The notes under the pieces were generated by a model. The model was not told the origin of the DNA. It did not search any database and saw only the letters and a program-made list of their open reading frames with translations. Below, one piece after another: positions 38,919-48,085 of a DNA stretch of 64,000 nucleotides (its first letter is position 1; every line of letters begins with the position of its first letter). The translations under genes and the position numbers were made by a program. Origin of the DNA: a virus; the IMG/VR virus record IMGVR_UViG_3300020160_000328, positions 33,778 through 97,777 of that record; one strand, 5' to 3'.

Positions 38919-39650
38919 ATGTACGGATACACAGATTCAAATGATGTAGCACCTGGAAAATCAGGTGGAAGATTTGGTTTAAACACAGGAGCTTTTGTAA
39001 CTAAATTTGAGTATAACTCAAATGCTGGAGCAGCTGGAGCAGCAGGTGATGCTATTGACTTAACAGTACAAGTAGGAGAGAAAGAATTTAGACATAGATT
39101 CTTCCCAGTTACTAAAGTCTTTGCAAAAAATAATGGAGGAGAAATTACAGACACTAATTCTGTAGAGTATAAAGAGGAACAAAAGAAAGTACTTGATGTA
39201 TTTAGTGCAGTATTATCTGATGTTGTTAAATGTTTTGTTGATGAGGAAACTCTTAAAGCAGCTTTAGCAACTCCAATTCCTACTTTTAAAGCTTATGCTG
39301 AAATATTACAAAGATTAGTACAAAGTACACCTAATTGGCAAAAAGTACCAGTTGATGTGTTTTTACAATATCAATATAAACCATCAGGTGAGAATGATAG
39401 AAGTTATTTAGAATTACCTAAATATGCTAAAACATACCACGGATTGTTTATTACTAAGTCTTTAGGACAAGGTTTTATTGAAGATAAAACTCCTACTCAC
39501 TTAAGATATGCAACAGCAGAAGGATTAGAACACCCTTTCAAAAGAGGTGAGTGGTTTATGGGTTCTGATTTTGCTAAACAAACTTTTGTAGGTAATGCAA
39601 CACCAACAGGTGCTCCAGCAATGTCTACAGCAGGTGAAACAGCTTGGTAA
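38919..39650 (+). CDS. Probable ssDNA-binding protein of the replication module
   Basis: 243 residues. A beta-rich N-terminal domain (KFEYNSNAGAAG...IDLTVQVGEKEFRHRFFP) and a flexible Pro/Thr/Gly-rich C terminus ending STAGETAW, reminiscent in layout, not sequence, of SSBs with an interaction tip. Located between the Sak4-like ATPase and primase. SSB identity is inferred from context and layout. Confidence 0.5.
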   Translation: MYGYTDSNDVAPGKSGGRFGLNTGAFVTKFEYNSNAGAAGAAGDAIDLTVQVGEKEFRHRFFPVTKVFAKNNGGEITDTNSVEYKEEQKKVLDVFSAVLSDVVKCFVDEETLKAALATPIPTFKAYAEILQRLVQSTPNWQKVPVDVFLQYQYKPSGENDRSYLELPKYAKTYHGLFITKSLGQGFIEDKTPTHLRYATAEGLEHPFKRGEWFMGSDFAKQTFVGNATPTGAPAMSTAGETAW

Positions 39651-39661
39651 GAAAGTAGAAT

Positions 39662-40720
39662 ATGTATGGTTATAATGAATATGTACCTTTAAGTACAGAA
39701 GAAATTTTAAAAAGAGTTTCTCAAGAAGACATATTTAAAATAGTCATAGAAAAAAAGATCATCTTAGATAAGGGTGCTTTGTATAAAGCCCCTTATAGGG
39801 ATGATAACAATGGAGATTGTTATTTTGAGTATTTTGAGAATAAGTTACTCTTTATAGATTTTGGAGATCCTGATAACTTAAAAGCTAGTAGTGATTGTTT
39901 TTATTTTATAAAGAAATGTTTCAAATTAAATAATCTATATGAAGTATGCTTACACATTAATAATCATTTTAAACTTGGACTAGGTGATAGTTCAGGTGCT
40001 GCAAAGCAAATTAATGTAGAAAATAGCATACCAGTAGAAGAGAGTTTTTATAAGAACATTAAAAGGAATAGAACTATCACCTATACTCCAAGAGTATTTG
40101 ACAGCAAAGATAAGAAATTTTGGAGTAAATATGGTATTACCAAACAAAATCTTATTGATGATAAAGTTATTCCTATAACTTTATATAGAGCTTTTTCTAA
40201 GAAAGGAGAACCTTTTATAATAAAACCTTTTGATGAATTATATGCTTATACAGATTTTTCAGATAATAGAGTAAAAATATATAGACCATACTCACCAGAT
40301 AAGCAAGGTAAGTGGTTTACAAATTGTAACCAAGATGATATAGGTTGTATAGATTTTTTACCATTATCAGGAGATTTGTTAGTTATAACTAAAAGTTATA
40401 AAGATTGTAGAGTATTAAGAAACCAAGGACTTAACTGTATATGGTTTCAAAATGAAGGTATGATACCTAATAGCTCTATAATAAAAATGCTGTGTAAAAG
40501 ATTTACAAGAATAGTAGTATGGTTTGATAATGACCAAGTAGGTTTAGCTAAAGGTAGAATGGTAAAGGATTATATAAATTCAATATATCCAAACAAAGCT
40601 ACTACTCTTACATTACCACCAATATTACTATTAGAAGATATTAAAGATCCATCTGATTACACAGCAGCTTTTGGGACTGAGGAGCTAAACAAATTTTTAA
40701 AACAAAATAAATTATTATGA
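39662..40720 (+). CDS. DnaG-type primase (TOPRIM)
   Basis: 352 residues. N-terminal ~1-100 resembles the primase zinc-binding fold but lacks the cysteines. TOPRIM core: LLVITKSYKDCRVLRNQG (~240, Lys in place of the usual acidic motif), RIVVWFDNDQVGLAKG (~290, DxD-like) and KDPSDYTAAFG (~332). Overlaps the UNG start by 4 bases. Supplies primers to the family A polymerase. Confidence 0.82.
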   Translation: MYGYNEYVPLSTEEILKRVSQEDIFKIVIEKKIILDKGALYKAPYRDDNNGDCYFEYFENKLLFIDFGDPDNLKASSDCFYFIKKCFKLNNLYEVCLHINNHFKLGLGDSSGAAKQINVENSIPVEESFYKNIKRNRTITYTPRVFDSKDKKFWSKYGITKQNLIDDKVIPITLYRAFSKKGEPFIIKPFDELYAYTDFSDNRVKIYRPYSPDKQGKWFTNCNQDDIGCIDFLPLSGDLLVITKSYKDCRVLRNQGLNCIWFQNEGMIPNSSIIKMLCKRFTRIVVWFDNDQVGLAKGRMVKDYINSIYPNKATTLTLPPILLLEDIKDPSDYTAAFGTEELNKFLKQNKLL

Positions 40721-41409
40721 ATCCAAAAGAAAAAATACATTCTTCGTGGCTACCATTAATAGATAGTATTATAGAAGCAGATAATATGTTAAAAGAATTA
40801 AATACCTCAGTATTACCTAATGTAAGGTATTACCCTGAAGTACAAGATATTTTTAATGTATTTCAGATGCCTGTAGAGGATATAAAAGTAGTAATACTAG
40901 GTCAAGATCCTTATCCAAATGAAGGTCAAGCTATAGGTTATGCTTTTGCAGTATCAGAAGAAACAACTATACCAGCATCCTTAAGAATAATACAAAGAGA
41001 AGTAGGTCATAATATTGACAAAACACTTCAATCTTGGAGAGAGCAAGGTGTATTTCTTTTAAATACAGCTCTAACAGTAGAAGCTAAAAATGCAGGTAGT
41101 CATTTACAGTATTGGGAGAACTTTACCCAAAAAGTTTTAGAATTTATTTCTAAAACAAACCCTTGTATATGGTTATTGTGGGGTAAAAAAGCACAAGTAT
41201 ACAAGTCTTTCTTGGAGAGTCCTACTGTACAGGTAACTAGTATTAAAACAGTACCTACATTAGGAACAAAAATGAACCACATATTAGTAGCAGCACATCC
41301 TGCTGCTGAAACATATAGTGGAGGAACAGCAGGGTTTCTTGGCTGCAATCACTTTAATATAGTGAATGAAATATTAAGAAACACAAACAAAAGTACAATT
41401 AATTGGTAA
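40717..41409 (+). CDS. ung: Uracil-DNA glycosylase
   Basis: 230 residues, family 1. Water-activating loop GQDPYP with catalytic Asp64, LLNTALTV, and the C-terminal HPAAETYSGG...GFLGCNHF with the catalytic His. Removes uracil from DNA; crAss-like phages commonly carry it in the replication module. Confidence 0.95.
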   Translation: MNPKEKIHSSWLPLIDSIIEADNMLKELNTSVLPNVRYYPEVQDIFNVFQMPVEDIKVVILGQDPYPNEGQAIGYAFAVSEETTIPASLRIIQREVGHNIDKTLQSWREQGVFLLNTALTVEAKNAGSHLQYWENFTQKVLEFISKTNPCIWLLWGKKAQVYKSFLESPTVQVTSIKTVPTLGTKMNHILVAAHPAAETYSGGTAGFLGCNHFNIVNEILRNTNKSTINW

Positions 41410-41428
41410 ATTTAAAAAAATAAATATC

Positions 41429-41728
41429 ATGGCAACAGTAGTAGCAAAACCAACTTATTTAGAATTAATTTCTAAAGATGAAAAATCAGTAAAAGTAGAA
41501 GCTTTAAAATTAAAAGCACAAGAAGCTGGATTAGAAGTAACTAGAGAAATCTTTAACATCAAAACAAGAATCTCTAACAAAAACAATGAATTAGTATCTG
41601 CTCAAAGAGCTATGCCTTATTCAGTAGCTAAAGAATATGCAATCACTAAAGAAGTTGCTGAATTACAAGCACAATTAGAGTTTGTTCAAGCTATCAAAGA
41701 AGAAAGATTCAGTGATGCTGCAATCTAA
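41429..41728 (+). CDS. Small coiled-coil protein (99 aa)
   Basis: Lys/Glu/Ala-rich helices from ~15 to 95. It sits between UNG and the ubiquitin-like gene. No family recognised; may be part of the ubiquitin-like cassette as substrate or cofactor. Confidence 0.5.
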   Translation: MATVVAKPTYLELISKDEKSVKVEALKLKAQEAGLEVTREIFNIKTRISNKNNELVSAQRAMPYSVAKEYAITKEVAELQAQLEFVQAIKEERFSDAAI

Positions 41729-41757
41729 GAAGTAATTAATTATTAAGTATATATACA

Positions 41758-42177
41758 ATGAGAAAGATTAAAATTTATTCTACAGTAGGAGTTTCAGGTA
41801 CAATTGAAACTGATGTTAGAACATTAGCAGAGTTAAAACCTTTGTTAAGACAAAGAGAGATTAACTATGATGGTATGAGATTACTTGTAGGAGATACAAG
41901 AAATGAATTATCTATAGATGAAGCTCAACTTCCTGAAACTGATTTCAAACTTTATTTAATGCCAGAGAAAACAAAATCTGGTGGTAATAAAGAAGATATT
42001 TTAAATGAAATATCAGAAACATTTTCAGATTTAGCTGATGCTTTTTCAAGATTAGCTGATGCAGAGAGTGATGAACCTTCAACACAAGCTTATTCTTCTC
42101 CAAGTGCAACAAAAGCAGTGACTTTTGAAGACATGGAAGCAATGGAGGATATTAAAAGATTGAATGGTGGGTTCTAA
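41758..42177 (+). CDS. Ubiquitin-like (beta-grasp) protein with C-terminal extension
   Basis: 139 residues. Residues 1-72 follow the ubiquitin pattern: MRKIKIYSTV strand, turn, GTIETDV strand, ELKPLLRQ helix, MRLLVGD, then FKLYLMPEK final strand. KSGG occupies residues 73-76, exactly where ubiquitin ends RGG, followed by a 63-residue acidic tail that itself ends RLNGGF. The neighbours are JAB and E1-like genes, so it is probably a precursor processed to expose Gly-Gly. It resembles the Ubl (protein C) of PRTRC-type cassettes. Confidence 0.72.
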   Translation: MRKIKIYSTVGVSGTIETDVRTLAELKPLLRQREINYDGMRLLVGDTRNELSIDEAQLPETDFKLYLMPEKTKSGGNKEDILNEISETFSDLADAFSRLADAESDEPSTQAYSSPSATKAVTFEDMEAMEDIKRLNGGF

Positions 42178-42200
42178 TGAAAATAAGAACTATTAAAATT

Positions 42201-42226
42201 AAGAGAGCTTATTAAGCTCTCTTTTT
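42201..42226 (+). terminator. Terminator between Ubl and downstream cassette genes
   Basis: AAGAGAGCTT/AAGCTCTCTT, perfect 10-bp stem with ATT loop, then a T run. It would make the Ubl message more abundant than those of the enzymes downstream. Confidence 0.88.
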
Positions 42227-42242
42227 TCTTATATTACTTACA

Positions 42243-43355
42243 ATGAATAGAATAGAAAAGGTAGAAAACAGTTTAAAATCCAAAGGAACAATAAGAAACT
42301 TTGGTTTCATATTAAAACAATATGAAAAAGGTAGGTTGTATATAGGAGGTAATAAAGTTAATTCTAAAAGAAAATTTGAACAATTTAGGCTACTAGTTAG
42401 ATTACTAAATGAAGTATATGAAGGTAAATGGGATATAGACTTTAAGATCACTCAGTTAGATGAATCTAAATTAGGTCTTAATGTATTAGGTCCAATCATA
42501 CATTTTCCTGAAGTAACTATAACTAATAGAGATAATAAGTCACATAATATTAAAGACTTATTTGTTAGAATATCAATGGCTACTCATAATAGTAATCTTT
42601 ATATAGCAGAAATACAAGGAGGTAGAACTACTTATACTTATGCAGAAGTATCTTCAGATTATTCACATAGTCATTTGCCTGGAACTCATATAAGTAGTGG
42701 GAGACCATTACCATATTTTAATAGATTTTGTACAGGTTCAGGTCATATAAATGATTTTATAGCTGAGATAAATGCAGGAGAAGTTACAGAAACTAACTTA
42801 ACAAGATTGCTTGTTCAAATAATAGGATTAGTTAGTTATGAATCTATAGAAGGAACTCCACATAGAAATATGAGAAACATTTTTATAAGAACACAAAGTG
42901 GAAGACATTATAGTCATTCTATACAAAGAAACTTAGAGTTATATAGAAGATTAATAGGTTATTATAAAGTTTATGATGGACCTATACCTTTAGAATTTAT
43001 ACTAGAGAATGGTAAATATAAATTAAAAGATGATACTTCATTTGAATCTTTCTTACAAACTATAGAATTTACAGAATCTGAAAAAGGTTATTATCTAGCT
43101 TTAATAGATGAAACAGGACAAGCATATGCTTATGGACAACCTCCAGGTTATGCAGATTTAAGATTACCAGTAGGACAAACTTTCATATTTAGAAATGAAG
43201 TTAAAACATTAGTTGTAACTAATCCTCCTACACAGATAACAAACATTGAATATAAAATACATCCTAAAGTAAAAGAGGATATTAAAAAAGAAATTGAATA
43301 TGATATCAACAAAAAGTCAGTTAGAAAGAGTACAATTGACAGATACTCAAATTAA
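42243..43355 (+). CDS. Ubl-cassette protein, candidate E2-like
   Basis: 370 residues with exactly one cysteine, Cys163, in GRPLPYFNRFCTGSGHI, after a beta-meander (VTITN...LFVRISMATH...LYIAEIQGG) and a HSHLPGTHI segment. A beta-meander, a Pro/His-rich stretch, a Cys and then helices is the order of E2/UBC folds and of the Prok-E2 families found beside bacterial Ubl, E1 and JAB genes. I see no full match to a known E2, so E2 is a hypothesis; a structural partner of the cassette is the alternative. Confidence 0.45.
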   Translation: MNRIEKVENSLKSKGTIRNFGFILKQYEKGRLYIGGNKVNSKRKFEQFRLLVRLLNEVYEGKWDIDFKITQLDESKLGLNVLGPIIHFPEVTITNRDNKSHNIKDLFVRISMATHNSNLYIAEIQGGRTTYTYAEVSSDYSHSHLPGTHISSGRPLPYFNRFCTGSGHINDFIAEINAGEVTETNLTRLLVQIIGLVSYESIEGTPHRNMRNIFIRTQSGRHYSHSIQRNLELYRRLIGYYKVYDGPIPLEFILENGKYKLKDDTSFESFLQTIEFTESEKGYYLALIDETGQAYAYGQPPGYADLRLPVGQTFIFRNEVKTLVVTNPPTQITNIEYKIHPKVKEDIKKEIEYDINKKSVRKSTIDRYSN

Positions 43356-44550
43356 GGTAATAATGCCTGAAAGAATCCTACATCAAATACAATATTTATG
43401 TAGAGATATAGCTAAAGTAGAATGGTCAGGTATATTATTCTATAGTATAGAAGGTTCTATTAAAGATCCAGCAAATATGGTAATTACATTAGAAGATATT
43501 TTACCTATGCACAAAGGAACATCAACTTTTACTGAATATAGTTTTGATGAAAGAGTTGTAGAGCATATGATGGATAATGAACATTTAGAAGATTGTAAAA
43601 TAGGACATATCCATTCACATAATACAATGGGAGTATTCTTCTCAGGTACAGATTGGTCTGAATTAGAAGATAATGCACCTAATCATAATATCTATCTTTC
43701 ATTGATTGTAAATAACTTTATGGATTTTTGTGCTAAAGTATGTTTTATAGCAGAAACAGAAGAAACTAAAGAGTTTAATTTCCAAGCTAAAGATGAAAAT
43801 GGAGGTAAGTATGTTTATAAAACAGAAAACTTTGAAGTTAAAACTAAAAAATTAGTAACTTATGATTGTGCTATTAGTTCTCCTAAAAATGATATTAGTG
43901 TAGATGATAACTTTAAAGAAAAAGTAGCTGCTATTATAGCAAAAGCTGAAATTAAAGTTGCACCTGCTACTACTTACTACACAGGAGCTAAAGATAAAGG
44001 TATGGATGCTTGGGATTCTAGAAGTTTCAATGATATACCTGCTACTAAAGGTGGTTGGAGTAGAAATCAACAACAAGCTCATAACAATAAAAAACCTTCT
44101 TGGGATTGGAGAGATCAATTAAGAGATTTGACTAAACCTACAGAAAAGAAATTACCTATACAAGGTATGATGATATCTGAAGCAGCTTATGATGAAGTAC
44201 TTGAAGACTTTTGTTTGTTTGTATTAAATACAGGTAATAGTACAGAAGACTTTGCTGATATAGAAGATGTAGTTGAGTTTTATGCAAAAAGAAATGTAAC
44301 TCCTAATGCTTTAGCTAAAAATGTTTTAGAGAAATATGTGGATGTTTACAAAAAATATTTTGATAAATTACCTTCAGTAGAAAATCCTAAAACAATTGTA
44401 TCTATAGCTGAATCTGTTATAGAGTTATTACAACATGAAGCAGATACAAGTACTATGATAGGTTTAGAGAACATGCTAAAACCTACAATTGATGGTTTAA
44501 CAAGAATGTGTGTAGAAATAGAGAATTATGAATTATTTACAAGTATTTAA
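43294..44550 (+). CDS. JAB/JAMM metalloprotease (deubiquitinase-like)
   Basis: 418 residues. JAMM motif: Glu43 in VEWSG and HSHNTMGVFFSGTD at 107-120 (His107, His109, Ser117, Asp120; HxHx7SxxD). The JAB domain covers ~15-155. A linker and a helical C-terminal domain (~285-418) follow. The start at 43,294 overlaps the previous gene by 62 bases, but it keeps the first strand QIKVIMP; ATG 43,363 would cut it. It could process the Ubl precursor or remove it from targets. Confidence 0.85.
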   Translation: MNMISTKSQLERVQLTDTQIKVIMPERILHQIQYLCRDIAKVEWSGILFYSIEGSIKDPANMVITLEDILPMHKGTSTFTEYSFDERVVEHMMDNEHLEDCKIGHIHSHNTMGVFFSGTDWSELEDNAPNHNIYLSLIVNNFMDFCAKVCFIAETEETKEFNFQAKDENGGKYVYKTENFEVKTKKLVTYDCAISSPKNDISVDDNFKEKVAAIIAKAEIKVAPATTYYTGAKDKGMDAWDSRSFNDIPATKGGWSRNQQQAHNNKKPSWDWRDQLRDLTKPTEKKLPIQGMMISEAAYDEVLEDFCLFVLNTGNSTEDFADIEDVVEFYAKRNVTPNALAKNVLEKYVDVYKKYFDKLPSVENPKTIVSIAESVIELLQHEADTSTMIGLENMLKPTIDGLTRMCVEIENYELFTSI

Positions 44551-44552
44551 TT

Positions 44553-45290
44553 ATGACAGAAACACAATCAAGTAGATTTAAAGATGCACCTTGGTTTCCT
44601 AAAGAAGACACTTATGTAGTTATAGGTGGTGCTGGTGGAATAGGTTCTTGGTTAACTGTTCTTTTATCAAGAGCAGGTTATTTACCTATCATATATGACT
44701 TTGATACAATTGAAGAGCATAATATGGGAGGACAACTATTTCCTAAAAGGCTTATAGGTAAAACTAAAGTAGAAGCTTTAAAAGAAATTACTAAAGACTT
44801 CACTGATACTGAAATTACAGCTAATAATGAGAGATATGATGTAAATACTATGTCACATCATTATGTATTCTCTGCATTTGACAATATGCAAGCTAGAAAA
44901 GATATGTTTGAAGCTTGGTGTAATTATGTAAGACAATGGCTAATAGATGTAGAAAAAGTAAAATCAGATAGTGGAGAGACTTTTGATGAAGCTTATATAT
45001 CTAATGAACCTGTCTTTATTGATGGTAGACTTACTATGGAACAATTACAAATATTCTGTGTAACTCCTGATAAGATAGCTCAATATAAAGAACATATCTT
45101 TGATGATAAGGAAGTACCAGATGCACCTTGTACATTAAAACAAACCTCTCATAGTGCATCTATGATAGCATCACATATGACAGCATTTTTTACTAATCAT
45201 ATGGCTAATAATGCAGTAGGGGAAAAAGATAGAGCATTACCATTTATGTGGGAATACTTTATACCAATTAACTACATAAACGAACAATAA
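44553..45290 (+). CDS. ThiF/E1-like Ubl-activating enzyme
   Basis: 245 residues. Nucleotide loop VVIGGAGGIGS at ~22-32; then DFDTIEEHNMGGQLFPKRLIGKTK at ~49-72, matching the E1 pattern D...N..RQ...G..K; SAFDN near 107. The candidate catalytic cysteine is Cys193 in APCTLKQTS. E1-like enzymes adenylate the C-terminal Gly of a Ubl and form a thioester. It lies 2 bases after the JAB gene. Confidence 0.85.
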   Translation: MTETQSSRFKDAPWFPKEDTYVVIGGAGGIGSWLTVLLSRAGYLPIIYDFDTIEEHNMGGQLFPKRLIGKTKVEALKEITKDFTDTEITANNERYDVNTMSHHYVFSAFDNMQARKDMFEAWCNYVRQWLIDVEKVKSDSGETFDEAYISNEPVFIDGRLTMEQLQIFCVTPDKIAQYKEHIFDDKEVPDAPCTLKQTSHSASMIASHMTAFFTNHMANNAVGEKDRALPFMWEYFIPINYINEQ

Positions 45291-45291
45291 A

Positions 45292-45975
45292 ATGGTTTTA
45301 AATAATATAATATCTTTTAACTTACCACAAATGAGAAACAGCAATGGTAGTTATGTGAATGGTTTTAGACCAGAAGATTTTAGAACTGATTTAATTGGAA
45401 CTTCAGATTGTAATTTATTTATACCTTTTTTTGGTTTATTAAATCACAATCTTATAACTTTTAACAATAAACCTGATTTAAAAATACTAGAGTATTCTAA
45501 GCCAGTGTATAGAACAGCTAGTTATCATAGAAGTTATGATAGATTAATTAATTATTTTGCAACAGGTAGTACACCTTGCTCTTTTATATTTAAGATAGCA
45601 GGTGTAGAACATAAAGTACATACTCATAGAGGTGTACTTTATGATAATGATGGTGACATCTTAATGTGTTTAGCTATTGAAAAAGAATATGCTTTAAATA
45701 CACCAATAGATGTATTAACTAATAGTTTAGATAATACTAAAATAGTATTGTTTATATCTACAAAGTTTGATTTACCTATTTACAAAAACATTAAGAAGAA
45801 AATGGACACTACATATGTGTCTAATTGTAGAAGAGCAGGAATTGATGTTATGACTACAGTTAGAATAAATGATTGGTTATTTAAAAACAATTTTAAATTA
45901 CCTAAATTCAGAAATGTGTTAGAGTCTATTAAACATTTAAAAGAAGAAGTTCCTAAAAATCTACTAATAGATTAA
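45292..45975 (+). CDS. Ubl-cassette-associated hypothetical protein (227 aa)
   Basis: Alpha/beta, with a central CSFIFKIAGVEHKVHTHRGVLYDNDGDILM segment. It starts one base after the E1-like gene, so it is co-translated with the cassette and may be a further component, such as a target or adaptor. Family not recognised. Confidence 0.5.
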   Translation: MVLNNIISFNLPQMRNSNGSYVNGFRPEDFRTDLIGTSDCNLFIPFFGLLNHNLITFNNKPDLKILEYSKPVYRTASYHRSYDRLINYFATGSTPCSFIFKIAGVEHKVHTHRGVLYDNDGDILMCLAIEKEYALNTPIDVLTNSLDNTKIVLFISTKFDLPIYKNIKKKMDTTYVSNCRRAGIDVMTTVRINDWLFKNNFKLPKFRNVLESIKHLKEEVPKNLLID

Positions 45976-45977
45976 AT

Positions 45978-46388
45978 ATGGAAGAAGTAAAAAAGAAAAG
46001 TTATGGTAAAACTAACAAAAGAAAAGGTTCAGATGCAGAAAGACACTTTGCCAAAATATTCAGAGAGTTAGGTTTTACTCATTGTAAGACCTCAAGAATG
46101 GGTTCTAAGCTACATGATGATGCTGGAATAGATTTGATATTTGTACCTTTAAATGTACAGATTAAAGCAGGAAAACAAGTAGGATTAAATGCTAGTAGGG
46201 AATTAGAATACATTCAAAACAGAATGATAGAGCTTTTTCCTCCAACATCTATAGAACATAGTTTACCTAAAATTTTAATCCACAAGAAAGAAGTAGGTCA
46301 GGGTAAAAAAAGAGGAGAATTTGATGATATAGTAGCTATGTCATTTAAAGACTTCGTATTATTAATTCAAAAGATAGAAAAATGGTAA
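45978..46388 (+). CDS. PD-(D/E)xK nuclease, Hjc/VRR-like
   Basis: 136 residues. KRKGSDAERHFAKIFRELGF (Glu in helix 1), then DDAGIDLIF and VQIKAGK: the E...GxD...QxK arrangement of Holliday-junction resolvase-like nucleases. Likely resolves recombination or replication junctions. Confidence 0.75.
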   Translation: MEEVKKKSYGKTNKRKGSDAERHFAKIFRELGFTHCKTSRMGSKLHDDAGIDLIFVPLNVQIKAGKQVGLNASRELEYIQNRMIELFPPTSIEHSLPKILIHKKEVGQGKKRGEFDDIVAMSFKDFVLLIQKIEKW

Positions 46389-47452
46389 GTGTACAAGAAT
46401 ATTATCAACATCCAAGTGTATCACAATCTGAATTAAAACTAATAGGACTAAATCCTAAACTATATCAACAAATCAAAGAACCAGATTTATACTTTGAAGA
46501 AAAGAAACATTTTGTAATTGGTTCAGCAGTAGATTGTTTATTAACTAGAGGAGCAAGAGCTTTTAATGAAGAGTATCATGTTTCTGATTTAGAAAATAAA
46601 CCAAGTGATACTGTAAAGTCAATTATAAATCAAGTCTTTGATATTGTAAAAGAAAGTTTATTTTCTTCAAATGATTCTATTGGAACAATACAAGATTATC
46701 CTGGTGTAATTCTAGATTGTTGCAATACTCATGATTATTATAATAATCTAAAAGATAACACTAGAATAGCTAAAGTATGTGAATCTTGGGAATATTGGGA
46801 AGACTTAAAGAAAGCTTTAGGTAAGACAGTATTATCTGTAGAAGAAAGTGCAGTTATCTATAACACTGTAATGTCATTACAAACTAATGAAGTTACTGGT
46901 TCTTATTTAAAAGAAACTTTAGGTGAAAGTAGATGGTATCAACTACCTTTATATTTTGAGTATAATGGTATAAACTGTAAAGCTTTATTAGATTTAGTTA
47001 TAGTTAATGAAAGAAATAAAACTATGCAGCCTGTTGATATCAAAACTATAGGAGATAGTTGTTTAAACTTTCCTAAATCTCTAAGACAAAGAAGATATGA
47101 TATACAAGCAGCTTTCTATACAGCAGGTTTACAAGTAGTATATCCTGAATATGAGATATTACCATTTAAGTTTATAGTAGAATCTACTACAGAGCCAGGT
47201 AATCCATTAGTATTTACTTGTAATAATAGATTACTACATATAGGTAAATATGGAAGACCTGAATTAATATTAGAAGGTAATAATACTTTAGAAGGATTTC
47301 ATGATTATAGTGTAGTGTCAGAGATTAAAGGATTTGAACAATTATTAGAACTATTTTCTTATTACAAAGAAAATGGTTTTGATACTGATAGATTAATTAA
47401 GGAGAATAAGTCTGAGTTAACTATTGACTGGTCAGGAATAATAACAGAGTAA
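46382..47452 (+). CDS. PD-(D/E)xK exonuclease, RecE/YqaJ-like
   Basis: 356 residues. The core CKALLDLVIVN...MQPVDIKT (~198-223) gives D...DxK, followed by RQRRYDIQAAFYTAGL (QxxxY motif). Similar nucleases resect DNA ends for annealing recombinases such as the Sak4-like ATPase at 37,859. Overlaps the previous gene by 7 bases. Confidence 0.8.
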   Translation: MVSVQEYYQHPSVSQSELKLIGLNPKLYQQIKEPDLYFEEKKHFVIGSAVDCLLTRGARAFNEEYHVSDLENKPSDTVKSIINQVFDIVKESLFSSNDSIGTIQDYPGVILDCCNTHDYYNNLKDNTRIAKVCESWEYWEDLKKALGKTVLSVEESAVIYNTVMSLQTNEVTGSYLKETLGESRWYQLPLYFEYNGINCKALLDLVIVNERNKTMQPVDIKTIGDSCLNFPKSLRQRRYDIQAAFYTAGLQVVYPEYEILPFKFIVESTTEPGNPLVFTCNNRLLHIGKYGRPELILEGNNTLEGFHDYSVVSEIKGFEQLLELFSYYKENGFDTDRLIKENKSELTIDWSGIITE

Positions 47453-47454
47453 CT

Positions 47455-48084
47455 ATGCAGATACAAAGTGGGAAGTTGTATGAAAATAGAACCTGGATTT
47501 ATCTTTATCCTTCTTTAAAATATTATGGTGATAATCTTATGAATCATTTATCTAGTTTTATTAAACTAGCAGTTGGTATTGGAGATTCTAATTTAAAAGT
47601 AGAAGGTAATTGTATATTTATATTAGTAGATACTTCTATTAAGTTATCTTCAGATTTAGATAGATTAAATTATCAAAGAAACTTTTCTAAGTTTTTAGAT
47701 TGGGTTAGATATCAATATTATTATGTAACAGATTATGTATATGATAATCTAGATAAGAGTGAGAAACATATGATTGTACTTAAAGTACCTTTACAATTAG
47801 ATTCAAGTTATGTACACTTTGTAAAAGGTGAATATAGTGAGATGTACAATAAAGAACAATTAAATAAATTGTTCAATGTAATGAATAATGTATCTAATAA
47901 TCCAAGTATAGCAAAAAGAAATGAAAGAGTTTCTTATGCTAGAAAGGTACTTACAAAGGATAAAAAATATTTACCTCTTTTTGTTGATAAAGTAAACAAA
48001 GATTTTGGTACTGATATAACTTTGTCAGACTATAAAGATGTAGAATTGGATTATCCAATAAATTTAGAAGAAGAAATATTTTAA
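47455..48084 (+). CDS. Hypothetical protein (209 aa)
   Basis: Aromatic-rich alpha/beta protein, no motif recognised. Between a recombination nuclease and a nucleotide-pool enzyme, with 1-2 base gaps on each side. Confidence 0.5.
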   Translation: MQIQSGKLYENRTWIYLYPSLKYYGDNLMNHLSSFIKLAVGIGDSNLKVEGNCIFILVDTSIKLSSDLDRLNYQRNFSKFLDWVRYQYYYVTDYVYDNLDKSEKHMIVLKVPLQLDSSYVHFVKGEYSEMYNKEQLNKLFNVMNNVSNNPSIAKRNERVSYARKVLTKDKKYLPLFVDKVNKDFGTDITLSDYKDVELDYPINLEEEIF

Positions 48085-48085
48085 T

